The translations under genes and the position numbers were made by a program. Below the pieces are notes generated by a model. The model had not been told where the DNA came from. It worked only from the letters and a program-made list of their open reading frames with translations, and did no database searches. A stretch of DNA of 64,000 nucleotides from Ectobacillus polymachus (GTDB lineage Bacteria > Bacillota > Bacilli > Bacillales > Bacillaceae_G), in assembly GCF_048159605.1 (NCBI RefSeq), contig NZ_JBLREB010000001.1, positions 434,001-498,000 of the forward strand. The letters are read 5' to 3'. Positions 52,707 to 61,772 of this stretch are shown here, in pieces. Position 1 is the stretch's first letter, and every line of letters begins with the position of its first letter.

Positions 52707-52840
52707 AAGTGTATCCTCCTTTAGTTGTAATTACTGGAAATATTATTGTTTTAATTATAACAGAGCATTTAGAGTAAAAAAGATTTTTCTTTATTGAAGA
52801 TTCTTTTACCGTATGTGCCTGTTTCTGTAAATTGTGATAT

Positions 52841-52939
52841 AATAATGATAATCAAATAATTTGAAACAGGCATGGTGCTATTACATTTGTAATAGCACCA
52901 TGTGGCATTTTAAGGGTAACGATAAGGATTTTCATTATC
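52841..52939. promoter_or_regulatory. Two Fur-box-like sites flanking a palindrome
   Basis: 52841-52859 begins AATAATGATAATCA and matches 13 of the first 14 bases of the 19-bp Fur consensus. 52921-52939 (GATAAGGATTTTCATTATC) matches 16 of 19. Between them a 15-bp stem palindrome (52871-52902; CATGGTGCTATTACA and its complement) is a leader hairpin or an upstream terminator. Confidence 0.6.
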
Positions 52940-52987
52940 GCTGCTTTAGAATATGCAGTTGATTTGAAATATAAGGGGAGAATTTCT

Positions 52988-53698
52988 ATGTCAGAGAAAG
53001 AATTGAACAAGGATACGCATGAAGAACAGCACTTTTTAGCTCCCGAATTTATTCGAGATGTGGTAATTGGAATGGCGGATGGACTAACGGTTCCTTTTGC
53101 CCTTGCAGCTGGTTTATCAGGTAGTGTTTCTAACCCAAGCTTAGTCGTGATTGCAGGTGTAGCAGAAATTGCTGCAGGTTCTATAGCAATGGGACTTGGG
53201 GGATACCTTGCTGCTCGTACCGATGAAGAGCACTATGCCTCTGAGCTAGCTCGTGAACGAAAAGAAATAGTGGAATTACCTAATCGTGAACGAGAAGAGG
53301 TAGCAGATATATTACGTGAATGGCATCTTCCTGAACCGACAGTCAAGGAGGCTGTTGATGCCATTAGTCAGGATGATGAAAAATGGGTAGATTTTATGAT
53401 GAAATACGAGCTTGGACTTGAAAAGCCTGAGCCGAAGCGAGCGCGAAATAGCTCCTTAACCATTGGTTTATCGTACATTGTAGGTGGCTTTGTTCCTTTG
53501 CTCCCTTATATGTTTATTCAACAGTCGCAGTCTGCACTTATCGTTTCTGTTATTATGACACTCATTGCACTGTTTATCTTTGGATTTGTGAAGGGAAGAT
53601 ATACTGGGTCTAAGCCTATTAAAAGTGCTTGGCAAACAACTTTAGTGGGTGGAGTAGCTGCAGGTATTGCGTTTGTGATTGCAAAATTAATTTCATAA
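52988..53698 (+). CDS. VIT1/CCC1 family Fe/Mn transporter
   Basis: 236-residue protein of the vacuolar iron transporter family: VIGMADGLTVPFALAAGLSGS and EIAAGSIAMGLGGYLAARTDEEHY at the N-terminus, a soluble Glu-rich metal-binding middle, and three C-terminal TM helices. Likely a Fe2+ or Mn2+ exporter in the plasma membrane. ATG 52988 follows AAGGGGAG. Fur-like sites in the promoter fit a metal link. Confidence 0.86.
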   Translation: MSEKELNKDTHEEQHFLAPEFIRDVVIGMADGLTVPFALAAGLSGSVSNPSLVVIAGVAEIAAGSIAMGLGGYLAARTDEEHYASELARERKEIVELPNREREEVADILREWHLPEPTVKEAVDAISQDDEKWVDFMMKYELGLEKPEPKRARNSSLTIGLSYIVGGFVPLLPYMFIQQSQSALIVSVIMTLIALFIFGFVKGRYTGSKPIKSAWQTTLVGGVAAGIAFVIAKLIS

Positions 53699-53736
53699 CG
53701 TATCATTACTGGAGTACATCCTACCAAGATAGTAAA

Positions 53737-53777
53737 CAAAAAAGGGTATCTCTAAAACGAAAGAGTACCCTTTTTTG
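53737..53777. terminator. Intrinsic terminator
   Basis: AAAAAAGGGTATCTCT pairs imperfectly with AAGAGTACCCTTTTTT. Confidence 0.75.
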
Positions 53778-53888
53778 TTTGCACACAAGAAATAATAAAT
53801 TATTTAAATAAAACCTATTGGTAACGTTGGATATAAATGAATAATATGCTATAATGCTACTATTCTTTTAGTAAAGGAGGAGATGTAT

Positions 53889-55121
53889 ATGTCAAATTCA
53901 GCAAATGCTTCGCAAACAATTCCAAGTAAATCAAGTGGTATAGTTCCAAAAAGTAATCAAGCCATTATTTTCATTACTGTTACTCTATTTGTTATTGGAG
54001 CTATTTGGTTAGGTAATGCATTTTCAAGTAAACAGTCTGCGTTGTATGTGCTCGGAGGGTTTTTAGGATTGGCGTTATATCATGCACATTATGGCTTTAC
54101 AAGTTCATTTCGCTACTTTTTAAGCGATAAAAAAGGTGTAGGGATACGTGCACAAATGATCCTATTTGTTATTACGAATCTATTATTTTTACCATTTTTA
54201 CTTAAGGGAACGATGTTTGGTCATCCTATCGCAGCATCCGTATCACCAGTAGGGGTGTCTCTTCTATTTGGCGCTTTTCTATTTGGAATCGGGATGCAGA
54301 TGGGAGACGGCTGTGCCTCCGGTACGCTTTATCATCTTGGCGGCGGCGATGCACGTTCGGTTATTACCCTCGTTGGTTTTATCATCGGGTCGGTTATTGG
54401 TAGTGCCCATTTTACATGGTGGGCTAACTTACCGCATCTTCAGCCTATTTCCTTCATTCAATCGTTTGGTACGGTAGGTGGACTCGCACTTAATTTATTG
54501 ATCATTGCCATTGTTTTTCTCATTACCATTCTCGTAGAGCGTCGCCGTTATGGCAAACTTGAAACAGTATTTGGCAATGAACCGTTCTCGTTTAATACGC
54601 TTCTTCATGGTCCATGGTCCTGGATGACAGGAACGATTGCACTAGCAATTGGAGGAATTGCCTTTCTTCTTATTGCTGGAAAACCATGGGGAATCACATC
54701 TGCATTTGCATTATGGGGTTCGAAGATAGCTGGAGCTATTGGAGTTCCTGTTGAAACTTGGGGATATTGGCAGAGTGTACCGAATGCAGCTGCTCTGCAT
54801 GCGAGTGTCTTTCATGACGGTACAACCGTATCCGATATAGGTATTATGCTAGGGGCTTTATTAGCAGTAGCACTTTCTGGTAAAGCAATCCGTTTTAGTC
54901 TTCGTTCGTATCCATTTAAGATGTTAGTTGGTCTATTCATTGGCGGCATTTTAATGGGATACGGCGCTCGTCTTGCCTTTGGGTGTAATATTGGTGCCTA
55001 TTTTTCAGGAGTTGCATCCTTTAGTTTACACGGATGGGTATGGATGGTCATGGCTATGTTAGGAAGCTTAATTGGGATCCAATTCCGTAATAGCTGCGGA
55101 TTTAAACGTAAGAATTCTTAG
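53889..55121 (+). CDS. YeeE/TsuA-type sulfur (thiosulfate) transporter
   Basis: 410-residue fused two-repeat YeeE/YedE membrane protein. The conserved cysteine motifs are GDGCASGTLYHLGGG and FGCNIGAYFSGVASFSLHGW, as in TsuA thiosulfate transporters. Multiple TM helices. ATG 53889 is 8 nt after AAAGGAGG; ATG 53883 is too close. Thiosulfate uptake is likely but could be another sulfur compound. Confidence 0.85.
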   Translation: MSNSANASQTIPSKSSGIVPKSNQAIIFITVTLFVIGAIWLGNAFSSKQSALYVLGGFLGLALYHAHYGFTSSFRYFLSDKKGVGIRAQMILFVITNLLFLPFLLKGTMFGHPIAASVSPVGVSLLFGAFLFGIGMQMGDGCASGTLYHLGGGDARSVITLVGFIIGSVIGSAHFTWWANLPHLQPISFIQSFGTVGGLALNLLIIAIVFLITILVERRRYGKLETVFGNEPFSFNTLLHGPWSWMTGTIALAIGGIAFLLIAGKPWGITSAFALWGSKIAGAIGVPVETWGYWQSVPNAAALHASVFHDGTTVSDIGIMLGALLAVALSGKAIRFSLRSYPFKMLVGLFIGGILMGYGARLAFGCNIGAYFSGVASFSLHGWVWMVMAMLGSLIGIQFRNSCGFKRKNS

Positions 55122-55127
55122 CACACG

Positions 55128-55175
55128 AAAACACTCACAAAGTTTCGATATAAAATGGAGCTTTGTGAGTGTTTT
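55128..55175. terminator. Bidirectional terminator
   Basis: AAAACACTCACAAAG pairs with CTTTGTGAGTGTTTT, followed by TT. It is shared by convergent genes. Confidence 0.85.
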
Positions 55176-55742
55176 TTAATTCTGTTCTTTAGGGGAAGCT
55201 TTAATAAGGTATAATCCTAATCGAATAAATCCTCCGCCTGTAATAATTGCACCAATTACGCTGAAGATATCTTCGGCACTTCCTGCAAGACTTGCTACAG
55301 CAAAAATAACCGTTCCTATAATGAGTAAATAGCCGCCATCTCGAGGAAGAGTTGTTCCACGGGCCACAGAAATACCGAATAGAATCATTCCAAGTACAAA
55401 AAGTAAGGGACCAAATGAATGAATAGCATGTGGAACATTCGCTGCAAAAACTGCGTCTATAGAAGCTCCCGAAATTCCTGCAATTTCTACTAGAACAATA
55501 GCGGTAACAAGGATGGTACCAATAATCCCCGTAAGCATACCAAACATTCCAAGAATACTATTTTCTTCACTTTGTGCCTCATAGAGTACGAAAAATGCAA
55601 AAACCATAAGCAAATGGGATGTTAATATCATCGTCTCTCCTAATATCGTACCAACACCAAGGTTTATAATATGACCGATAAGTAAAAGAGCCCCTAATAA
55701 AATTGAAATAGAACCGCCTACAAATCTAAATGTAGATGCCAT
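55176..55742 (-). CDS. Hypothetical integral membrane protein
   Basis: 188-residue protein with about six TM helices (FVGGSISILLGALLLIGHI and following); no charged-domain of note. ATG 55742 has GGAGG 9 nt upstream; the longer reading to 55814 is not supported. Divergent from the efflux operon, across a region with repeated operators, so it may be co-regulated. Function unknown. Confidence 0.7.
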   Translation of the reverse strand: MASTFRFVGGSISILLGALLLIGHIINLGVGTILGETMILTSHLLMVFAFFVLYEAQSEENSILGMFGMLTGIIGTILVTAIVLVEIAGISGASIDAVFAANVPHAIHSFGPLLFVLGMILFGISVARGTTLPRDGGYLLIIGTVIFAVASLAGSAEDIFSVIGAIITGGGFIRLGLYLIKASPKEQN

Positions 55743-56159
55743 GCGTACATGCCTCCTTCCAAATGCATTATTTTTAATGTCTGAATAAAAGCAGTAAAGT
55801 CTACGAAGTCCCAAAATCTATAAGAATACATAGTGATATTCCAATAAAAACATCTGTCTAGATCATCCTTAACATTAAAACTAATTATATTATTAAATTA
55901 ACTAATTATATTAGTTTTTGTCAAGATGCAATCTATGTAATTCTTAAGCAAAACTTAAGAATTTATAGATAATATATACTTGAAATTTTAATTATTTTTT
56001 TATGACAAACTGGTTACTTGAAGGAGGGGATGCTGAACCAGATACCGGTTCACTGTTAAACCAAGTGGAAATGAAGAATGTAATCGGTAGATTACTAGGT
56101 GATATTTCCTGATACAAAAAAGTTTCATTAACTGCATAGCAGTGAATAGGAGGCCTCTC
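55743..56159. other. 417-bp divergent control region
   Basis: Contains AT-rich repeats (55880-55915) and a short ORF (56003-56112, about 36 codons, MTNWLLEGGDAEPDTG...) that lacks a convincing ribosome site. Nothing else recognised. Confidence 0.45.
55880..55915. promoter_or_regulatory. Repeated AT-rich operator
   Basis: Two direct copies of ACTAATTATATTA(G/T)T, at 55880-55894 and 55901-55915, 21 bp apart. The second is an inverted repeat ACTAAT-TAT-ATTAGT. Two-turn spacing implies cooperative binding by a dimeric repressor of unknown identity. Confidence 0.55.
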
Positions 56160-57629
56160 ATGTCTGAATTAGCATTGCAAAATGAAATACCTTTAAAGCC
56201 TAAAAAAAGAAAACGAGTCTTAATCATTAGCATTGTGGCTGTTTTTGTAATTGGATTGGTATCATATTATGTATATTCAAAAACAAGTGCACAAAGTAAC
56301 ACGGGAGCGCGAGTTCAATATGTTACCGTTCAAAAGGGAGATGTAGCGGAAACGATTTCGGCTTCTGGAACCGTTGCGGCAGCACAGCAAGTATCCTTAA
56401 ATGGAGACAGTGCTACTAAAGTGACTGCTATCAATGTAAAAGTAGGTGATCAAGTAAAGGCTGGACAGGTACTTGCAACATTGGACGATACGGATGCTAA
56501 GAGTAAGCTGGCAAACGACCAAGCAAATCTTACAGTTGCACAAGCGAAATTAAATACAGTAAATCAAGGTGCCACTAGTGATGATATTAATCAGCAGCAA
56601 ATTAGTGTGAGTAAAGCGCAAATTACATTGAATGGTGCACAGCAGAAATTAAGTGATACACAAGCACAAGTTGATGCAAAAAAGATGACTCAAAGTGATC
56701 TCAATCAAGCAAATAATGCAGCACAGCAAGCACAGCAAGATTATAATTTGGCAGTAGCGAAATTGAATCAATTAAAGGAGCCACCAAAGACAGCTGATGT
56801 ACAAACTGCAAAAGCAGCAGTTGACCAAGCTTCAACAGCGCTGCAGGCACAACAAGCGGCGTTAGATAAATTAACGATTAAAGCACCGATAGATGGCGTC
56901 ATTGTACAAGTAAATGGTGCCGTAGGCGATACTTCCACGAATGGGAAGGCATTAATTGTGATGGACGACGCAAATACAAGTCAGCTTAAAATTACGGCAC
57001 AAGTAAGTCAGAGTGATATTAGTAAGGTGCAAAATGATATGAAAGCAACGGTTACTACTAGTGCTGTTGATAGTAAAACATTTAATGCGAAGGTTACTAC
57101 CATTGCGCCTGAGGCAACTACAACATCTGGTGTAACTACTTATGATGTTACTCTTTCCGTGGATAATACAGATAATCTACTCAAACCTGGTATGACCACA
57201 AATGTAACGATACAGGTTGGGGATCATCCAAATGCTCTGTACGTTCCGTCTATGGCTTTGAAAAGTAAAAATGGCAAAGATGGTGTGTATGTTCAAAATA
57301 CAGATGGTTCGGCATCTTCGGATTCTTCTCAAACCGGTAACGGACAAAGCGGCGGCCATGGACAAAATATTCCATCCAATTTACGATTCCAAGCTGTAAC
57401 GGTTGGATATTATGGTACGGATAAAGTTGAAATTACGTCTGGATTAAAAGAAGGAGACAAGGTAGCCATCATCTTAAGCAATCCGAATGCGAATTCCAAT
57501 AAAACCAATGGAACAAACGGATTATCTGGATTTGGCGGAGGCAATAGCTCTGGTGGTAGAAGCAGCGGCGGTAGCGGTGGCTTCGGCGGCGGTGGTGCCG
57601 GCGGTGGCGGCAGCCGAGGAGGTAACTAA
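56160..57629 (+). CDS. MacA-like efflux adaptor (HlyD/RND periplasmic adaptor family)
   Basis: 489-residue membrane-fusion-type protein: one N-terminal TM helix (VLIISIVAVFVIGLVSYYVY), a biotinyl-lipoyl/barrel-sandwich domain (GDQVKAGQVLATLDDTDA), a long alpha-helical hairpin (about 120-225), and a second barrel half (TIKAPIDGVIVQVNGAVGDT). The C-terminus is a ~40-residue Gly/Ser-rich tail after residue ~450. TAGGAGG precedes ATG 56160. Works with the ABC genes that follow; exports an unidentified compound. Confidence 0.85.
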   Translation: MSELALQNEIPLKPKKRKRVLIISIVAVFVIGLVSYYVYSKTSAQSNTGARVQYVTVQKGDVAETISASGTVAAAQQVSLNGDSATKVTAINVKVGDQVKAGQVLATLDDTDAKSKLANDQANLTVAQAKLNTVNQGATSDDINQQQISVSKAQITLNGAQQKLSDTQAQVDAKKMTQSDLNQANNAAQQAQQDYNLAVAKLNQLKEPPKTADVQTAKAAVDQASTALQAQQAALDKLTIKAPIDGVIVQVNGAVGDTSTNGKALIVMDDANTSQLKITAQVSQSDISKVQNDMKATVTTSAVDSKTFNAKVTTIAPEATTTSGVTTYDVTLSVDNTDNLLKPGMTTNVTIQVGDHPNALYVPSMALKSKNGKDGVYVQNTDGSASSDSSQTGNGQSGGHGQNIPSNLRFQAVTVGYYGTDKVEITSGLKEGDKVAIILSNPNANSNKTNGTNGLSGFGGGNSSGGRSSGGSGGFGGGGAGGGGSRGGN

Positions 57630-57630
57630 T

Positions 57631-58356
57631 ATGAAAACCGTCATTGAACTGAAAAATATTCAAAAAACGTATGAGCTAGGTGGACAAACGATTCATGCCT
57701 TGCATAATGTGAATTTCTCTGTGCAGGAGGGAGAATTTGTCGCCATAATGGGACCTTCCGGCTCAGGAAAATCAACGATGATGAATATTATTGGCTGCTT
57801 AGACCAACCGACATCAGGTGAATATTTCATCCAAGAGTTTCCCGTTTCAGACGTAGATGACGATGGCTTAGCATTTATCCGTAACCGAAAAATCGGATTT
57901 GTCTTTCAAAACTTCAATCTATTGCCTAGACAAAGTGCTCTTGCAAATGTTGAGCTTCCGATGATTTATTCCACGGTTCCTCAACATGAACGTAGAGATC
58001 GAGCTGAAAAGGCACTTAAAAGTGTTGGGCTAGGCAATCGTTTATTAAATAAGCCGAGTGAACTATCTGGAGGTCAGCAGCAACGTGTTTCTATCGCCCG
58101 CTCTTTAATTAATGATCCTGTCATTTTACTCGCAGACGAACCAACCGGTGCTCTTGATTCCAAAACGAGTATTGAAATTATGAGCATCTTCCAAGAGCTA
58201 AATGACGCAGGTAAAACGGTTATCATGGTTACTCATGAACGCGAAGTAGCAGAATATGCAAAACGCATCATACTATTTCGTGATGGGAAAATCGAGCGTG
58301 ACGAACCGGTAACGAATCGACGAATTGGAAAGCGGGAAGCGGAGGTTTTACAATGA
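57631..58356 (+). CDS. MacB-type ABC transporter ATP-binding protein
   Basis: 241-residue nucleotide-binding domain. Walker A is GPSGSGKST, Q-loop VFQNFNLLPRQ, signature LSGGQQQRVSIARS, Walker B VILLADEP, H-loop MVTHE. Adjacent to adaptor (stop separated by 1 bp) and overlaps the permease by 4 bp. The MacB/LolD subtype is indicated by gene order and motif. Confidence 0.92.
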   Translation: MKTVIELKNIQKTYELGGQTIHALHNVNFSVQEGEFVAIMGPSGSGKSTMMNIIGCLDQPTSGEYFIQEFPVSDVDDDGLAFIRNRKIGFVFQNFNLLPRQSALANVELPMIYSTVPQHERRDRAEKALKSVGLGNRLLNKPSELSGGQQQRVSIARSLINDPVILLADEPTGALDSKTSIEIMSIFQELNDAGKTVIMVTHEREVAEYAKRIILFRDGKIERDEPVTNRRIGKREAEVLQ

Positions 58357-59570
58357 AATTTCTCGAAAGCATAAAAATCTCCTTAAACAGCTTACGAACC
58401 AATGTACTTCGTTCCATTTTAACGATGCTAGGTATTATAATTGGTGTTTCAGCAGTTATATCCATGGTTGCGATTGGAGAAGGAGCATCTGCAAACGTTG
58501 CTGCGCAGGTTAATAGTCTAGGAAGCAATTTGCTTATTATTACATCAGGACAAGCGCAGCAAGGAAATGTTCGATTAGGAGCTGGATCGTTGCAAAACTT
58601 GAGCATAGATGATGCGAAGGCATTAGAAGGTAAGGATGGCATTAGCGCAGTATCAGCTTTTGCAAGTAAACAAGGGCAAGTTGTCTATAAAAATCAAAGT
58701 TATTCGACTACAATTGAAGCTGGATCAGATTCGTATGCGGATATTCGAAACTTGACGATTCGTTCCGGACGATTCTTTTCCCGCTATGAAGTACAAGGAG
58801 AAGCAAATGTAGCCGTACTTGGTCCACAGGTCGTAGCCAATTTATTTGGCAATGAGAACGCGAATCCGATTGGACAAACGATTGAGATTAATAATTTGCC
58901 GGTTACTATAATTGGTGTTCTGCAGAGCCAAGGAAGCCAAGGATCAACAAATAACGATGATCGTATTATTGTTCCGATAACAACTGGTATGAATCGCTTA
59001 TTTGATCAATCGAAAGTTCGCTCTATTTTCGTATCAGCAACTTCTGCTGATAAAATGGATACAGCACAGTTTCAAATCGAGCAAACCTTGCGTTCGCAGC
59101 ATCATCTAACTCCAAAAAGTGATGATGATTTCCAAATCAGTTCACAAACGCAAATTTTAAGTACGGCGCAAGGAGTTACATCTGTAATGACAGCATTATT
59201 ATCTGGTATTGCCGCTATTTCCCTTGTAGTTGGCGGAATTGGAGTCATGAACATCATGCTCGTTTCAGTAACGGAACGTACACGGGAAATCGGCATCCGA
59301 AAAGCAGTTGGGGCAACAAGAGGAGCCATCCTGCAGCAGTTTCTAATTGAAGCTGTAACACTTAGTGTATTAGGTGGACTTATTGGAATCGGGCTTGGAA
59401 TCGGTGTAGCGGATTTACTTACGAAGGTAGGCAATATCGCAACGTCCATCACCCTTGCTCCTATTCTATATTCATTTGGAACGTCTATTCTCGTTGGAAT
59501 CGTATTTGGAGTATATCCTGCAAGAAAAGCTTCTAAATTGAATCCAATCGAGGCGCTGCGTTATGAATAA
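58353..59570 (+). CDS. MacB-type ABC transporter permease
   Basis: 405-residue MacB_PCD plus FtsX protein: an N-terminal TM helix (about 20-45), extracytoplasmic domain, then three C-terminal TM helices, with the GIMNIMLVSVTERTREIGIRKAVGA motif of FtsX. Final gene of the operon, followed by a terminator. Likely exports antimicrobial peptide or small molecule; the substrate is not visible. Confidence 0.9.
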   Translation: MKFLESIKISLNSLRTNVLRSILTMLGIIIGVSAVISMVAIGEGASANVAAQVNSLGSNLLIITSGQAQQGNVRLGAGSLQNLSIDDAKALEGKDGISAVSAFASKQGQVVYKNQSYSTTIEAGSDSYADIRNLTIRSGRFFSRYEVQGEANVAVLGPQVVANLFGNENANPIGQTIEINNLPVTIIGVLQSQGSQGSTNNDDRIIVPITTGMNRLFDQSKVRSIFVSATSADKMDTAQFQIEQTLRSQHHLTPKSDDDFQISSQTQILSTAQGVTSVMTALLSGIAAISLVVGGIGVMNIMLVSVTERTREIGIRKAVGATRGAILQQFLIEAVTLSVLGGLIGIGLGIGVADLLTKVGNIATSITLAPILYSFGTSILVGIVFGVYPARKASKLNPIEALRYE

Positions 59571-59597
59571 TAGGGGATATTAACAATAGATAGTAGT

Positions 59598-59640
59598 AAA
59601 AACGGGAATGACCTATATTGGAGTCATTCCTGTTTTTTTT
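59598..59640 (+). terminator. Terminator of the MacA/MacB-like operon
   Basis: AAAAACGGGAATGAC pairs with GTCATTCCTGTTTTT, with T-run. Confidence 0.85.
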
Positions 59641-59760
59641 ATTGAGTAACAATATAGTTGTTTCATTCAACCATATCTTATGGTGAACTTTTTGGGCCTT
59701 GTGGTAAACTATGATACGGTTATGGTATTGCAAAAAGTAAAATGAATAGGAGAAAAGAAA

Positions 59761-60357
59761 ATGAAAGATTTAAAATCACCAGAAAATGAATTAATAAAAG
59801 CAGAAAAAACAGCGCTTGTAGTGATAGATTTGCAAAATGGAATTGTAAACAGAGAACATTCCCCTTATACTGGTGCGCAGGTTGTTCAGAATGCGAGCAG
59901 ATTAGTGAGTGCATTCACGGAGAAGGGCGCATTTGTAGTTCTTGTAAGAGTCTCATCTGTTGATGGAAAAGATATGTTAAAGCCAAATACAGATTTAAAA
60001 ATCAACCCGGTACAATTACCAAAAGGCTGGGATCATTTCGTACCCGAATTAGAAAATATGAACAATGTTCATGAGATCACCAAACGACAATGGGGAGCAT
60101 TCTATGGTACTGACCTTGACTTACAGTTACGTCGCCGTGGAATTGATACGATTGTACTATGTGGTATTTCGACTGGAATTGGTGTTGATACTACAGCTAG
60201 AGAAGCATATCAACATGGCTATAAGCAAATCTTCGTAGAAGATGCAATGACAGCTTCAACAAAAGAAGAGCATGATTATGTTTGTAAATACATCTTCCCT
60301 AGGATCGGTCAGATTCGGACAAGCAAACAAATGGTTGACCTTTTTGATAATAACTAA
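59761..60357 (+). CDS. Isochorismatase-fold hydrolase (YecD-like)
   Basis: 198-residue isochorismatase-fold protein. The catalytic-site Asp (VVIDLQNGIV) and Lys (ITKRQWGAFYG) are present. The nucleophile position reads GISTGIGVDTTA, with Gly in place of Cys, as in YecD and the isochorismatase domain of EntB. It therefore cannot use the cysteine mechanism of nicotinamidases. AGGAGAAAAG precedes the ATG. Substrate unknown. Confidence 0.85.
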   Translation: MKDLKSPENELIKAEKTALVVIDLQNGIVNREHSPYTGAQVVQNASRLVSAFTEKGAFVVLVRVSSVDGKDMLKPNTDLKINPVQLPKGWDHFVPELENMNNVHEITKRQWGAFYGTDLDLQLRRRGIDTIVLCGISTGIGVDTTAREAYQHGYKQIFVEDAMTASTKEEHDYVCKYIFPRIGQIRTSKQMVDLFDNN

Positions 60358-60550
60358 ATCCATTATTCAGCAGATTACAGCCACAGAAGCCTACGAGATT
60401 CCCCTTTTTTATTAACTCTTTTTTTTATATGGTCAGTATTACAGCGTCAATACATAAGCAGATGATTTGTAATACGTAATAGAACTGAATAAAAGAATAG
60501 CGATATAAGCCAAAATAAGTGTATTAGGTAGGTTTCTAAAACGGGGTGAA

Positions 60551-61273
60551 ATGATGCAGAACTACTTCCAAAAGGATTATGCTTATGGTCCTTTTCAAAT
60601 GTTTTCAAAAGAACATCTTGTAACATTAGTAGTTATTGGTTTGCTTTGTGTAGGTGTATTCGCTTTACGTAACTTATTTCAAAGGAGCAAATGGAATCGT
60701 TTATTTTGTTACTCATTAGCCTTCCTATTAATTCTTGCGGAAATAGGTTATCATGTTTGGCTGTTTTATTTTCATATTTGGTCCCTTGGCTTATCTTTAC
60801 CTCTTCATCTAAGCGACATTTCTATTTTCCTTGCGATTATTATGCTACTAACAAAAAATTTCCGTATTTTTGAATTTTTATATTTTGCCGGGATAGGCAG
60901 TTCCATACAAGCACTTCTAACGCCAGACCTAGGTATCTATTCCTTTCCGCATTTTCGCTATCTTGAATTTTTCGTTTCTCATGGCGGCGTTATTCTTGCC
61001 TGTATTTTTATGCTAGCGGTCGAGAAGTACAAACCGACATTTCTCTCTCTATGGATAAGCTTGCTTATTGTGAATTTGTACGCTGGATGTGTATTTTTAA
61101 TTAATAAGGAAGTAAATGGAAATTATATGTATTTAATGAGAAAACCTGAGATTTCTTCTATTTTGAATTATCTCGGTCCGTGGCCATGGTATCTTTTGTC
61201 GGTAGAAGGAATCTTACTGATTAGTTTTTTGCTCCTATATAGTCCAATTTGGATCATTCGGAAAGTTAGATAG
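60551..61273 (+). CDS. YwaF-like TIGR02206 membrane protein
   Basis: 240-residue integral membrane protein with about seven TM helices and conserved polar spots (LPLHLSDIS; FSHGGVILACIF-type FVSHGG). Resembles Bacillus subtilis YwaF of unknown function. GGGGTGAAATG start region, ATG 60551 with a second ATG immediately after. Confidence 0.82.
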   Translation: MMQNYFQKDYAYGPFQMFSKEHLVTLVVIGLLCVGVFALRNLFQRSKWNRLFCYSLAFLLILAEIGYHVWLFYFHIWSLGLSLPLHLSDISIFLAIIMLLTKNFRIFEFLYFAGIGSSIQALLTPDLGIYSFPHFRYLEFFVSHGGVILACIFMLAVEKYKPTFLSLWISLLIVNLYAGCVFLINKEVNGNYMYLMRKPEISSILNYLGPWPWYLLSVEGILLISFLLLYSPIWIIRKVR

Positions 61274-61325
61274 TTGCATACGTTTAATTTTCGTCTGAAG
61301 AAGGAAGTCATGCATAGTATGTATA

Positions 61326-61353
61326 AATACACCACTAATAAGTGGTGTATTTT
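61326..61353. terminator. Intrinsic terminator
   Basis: AATACACCACT pairs with AGTGGTGTATT, followed by TTTG. Confidence 0.8.
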
Positions 61354-61428
61354 TGTTGATAATTTGTAGGTTGTTACAATGCTAAAACATGCATTCGATT
61401 CAAGGGAATAAAAAAGAAAGGAGTGAAA

Positions 61429-61575
61429 ATGTTGGAACAAAAACCTATCTATTTTGATGGAAGTATTAAGATTGACTTTAGTACAAATAATGAAATTACC
61501 GTAACAAAATCATTCGAGATTACGGATGAAATAAGAAGGAGAATGAGTGGGAATCCTTATGAGGTTAAGTATTAA
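61429..61575 (+). CDS. Small hypothetical protein
   Basis: 48-residue protein (MLEQKPIYFDGSIKIDFSTN...), acidic, ending NPYEVKY. AAAGGAGTG lies before the ATG, and a terminator follows. Too short for assignment; composition suggests beta-strand pairing. Confidence 0.6.
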   Translation: MLEQKPIYFDGSIKIDFSTNNEITVTKSFEITDEIRRRMSGNPYEVKY

Positions 61576-61612
61576 ATGACTAGTTTTTTAAATAGAACTG
61601 ACGAACTATCAA

Positions 61613-61640
61613 AGGGCTCATTTCGAGCTCTCTTTTTCTT
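61613..61640. terminator. Terminator-like hairpin
   Basis: GGGCTC-ATTTC-GAGCTC followed by TCTTTTTC. Confidence 0.6.
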
Positions 61641-61700
61641 TTTTTCGCATATTATTTATGATTGGATTCGGTTTTACTTTTCGATAAATACTATTGTATC

Positions 61701-61745
61701 TTGACGCAAAATTCAGTGAATTATATAATTTATGTGAGTACTCAC
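61701..61745 (+). promoter_or_regulatory. SigA promoter with TetR-type operator
   Basis: TTGACG (61701-61706), 17-bp spacer, TATAAT (61724-61729). The perfect palindrome GTGAGTACTCAC (61734-61745), continued by TCAC, covers the expected start site, a standard TetR-repressor position. Confidence 0.8.
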
Positions 61746-61772
61746 TCACAATTTTGAGGGGAGCGAATAGAA

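Noticed and set aside
56003..56112. Short ORF before the efflux operon
   Set aside because: No convincing ribosome site or homology; cannot tell from chance.
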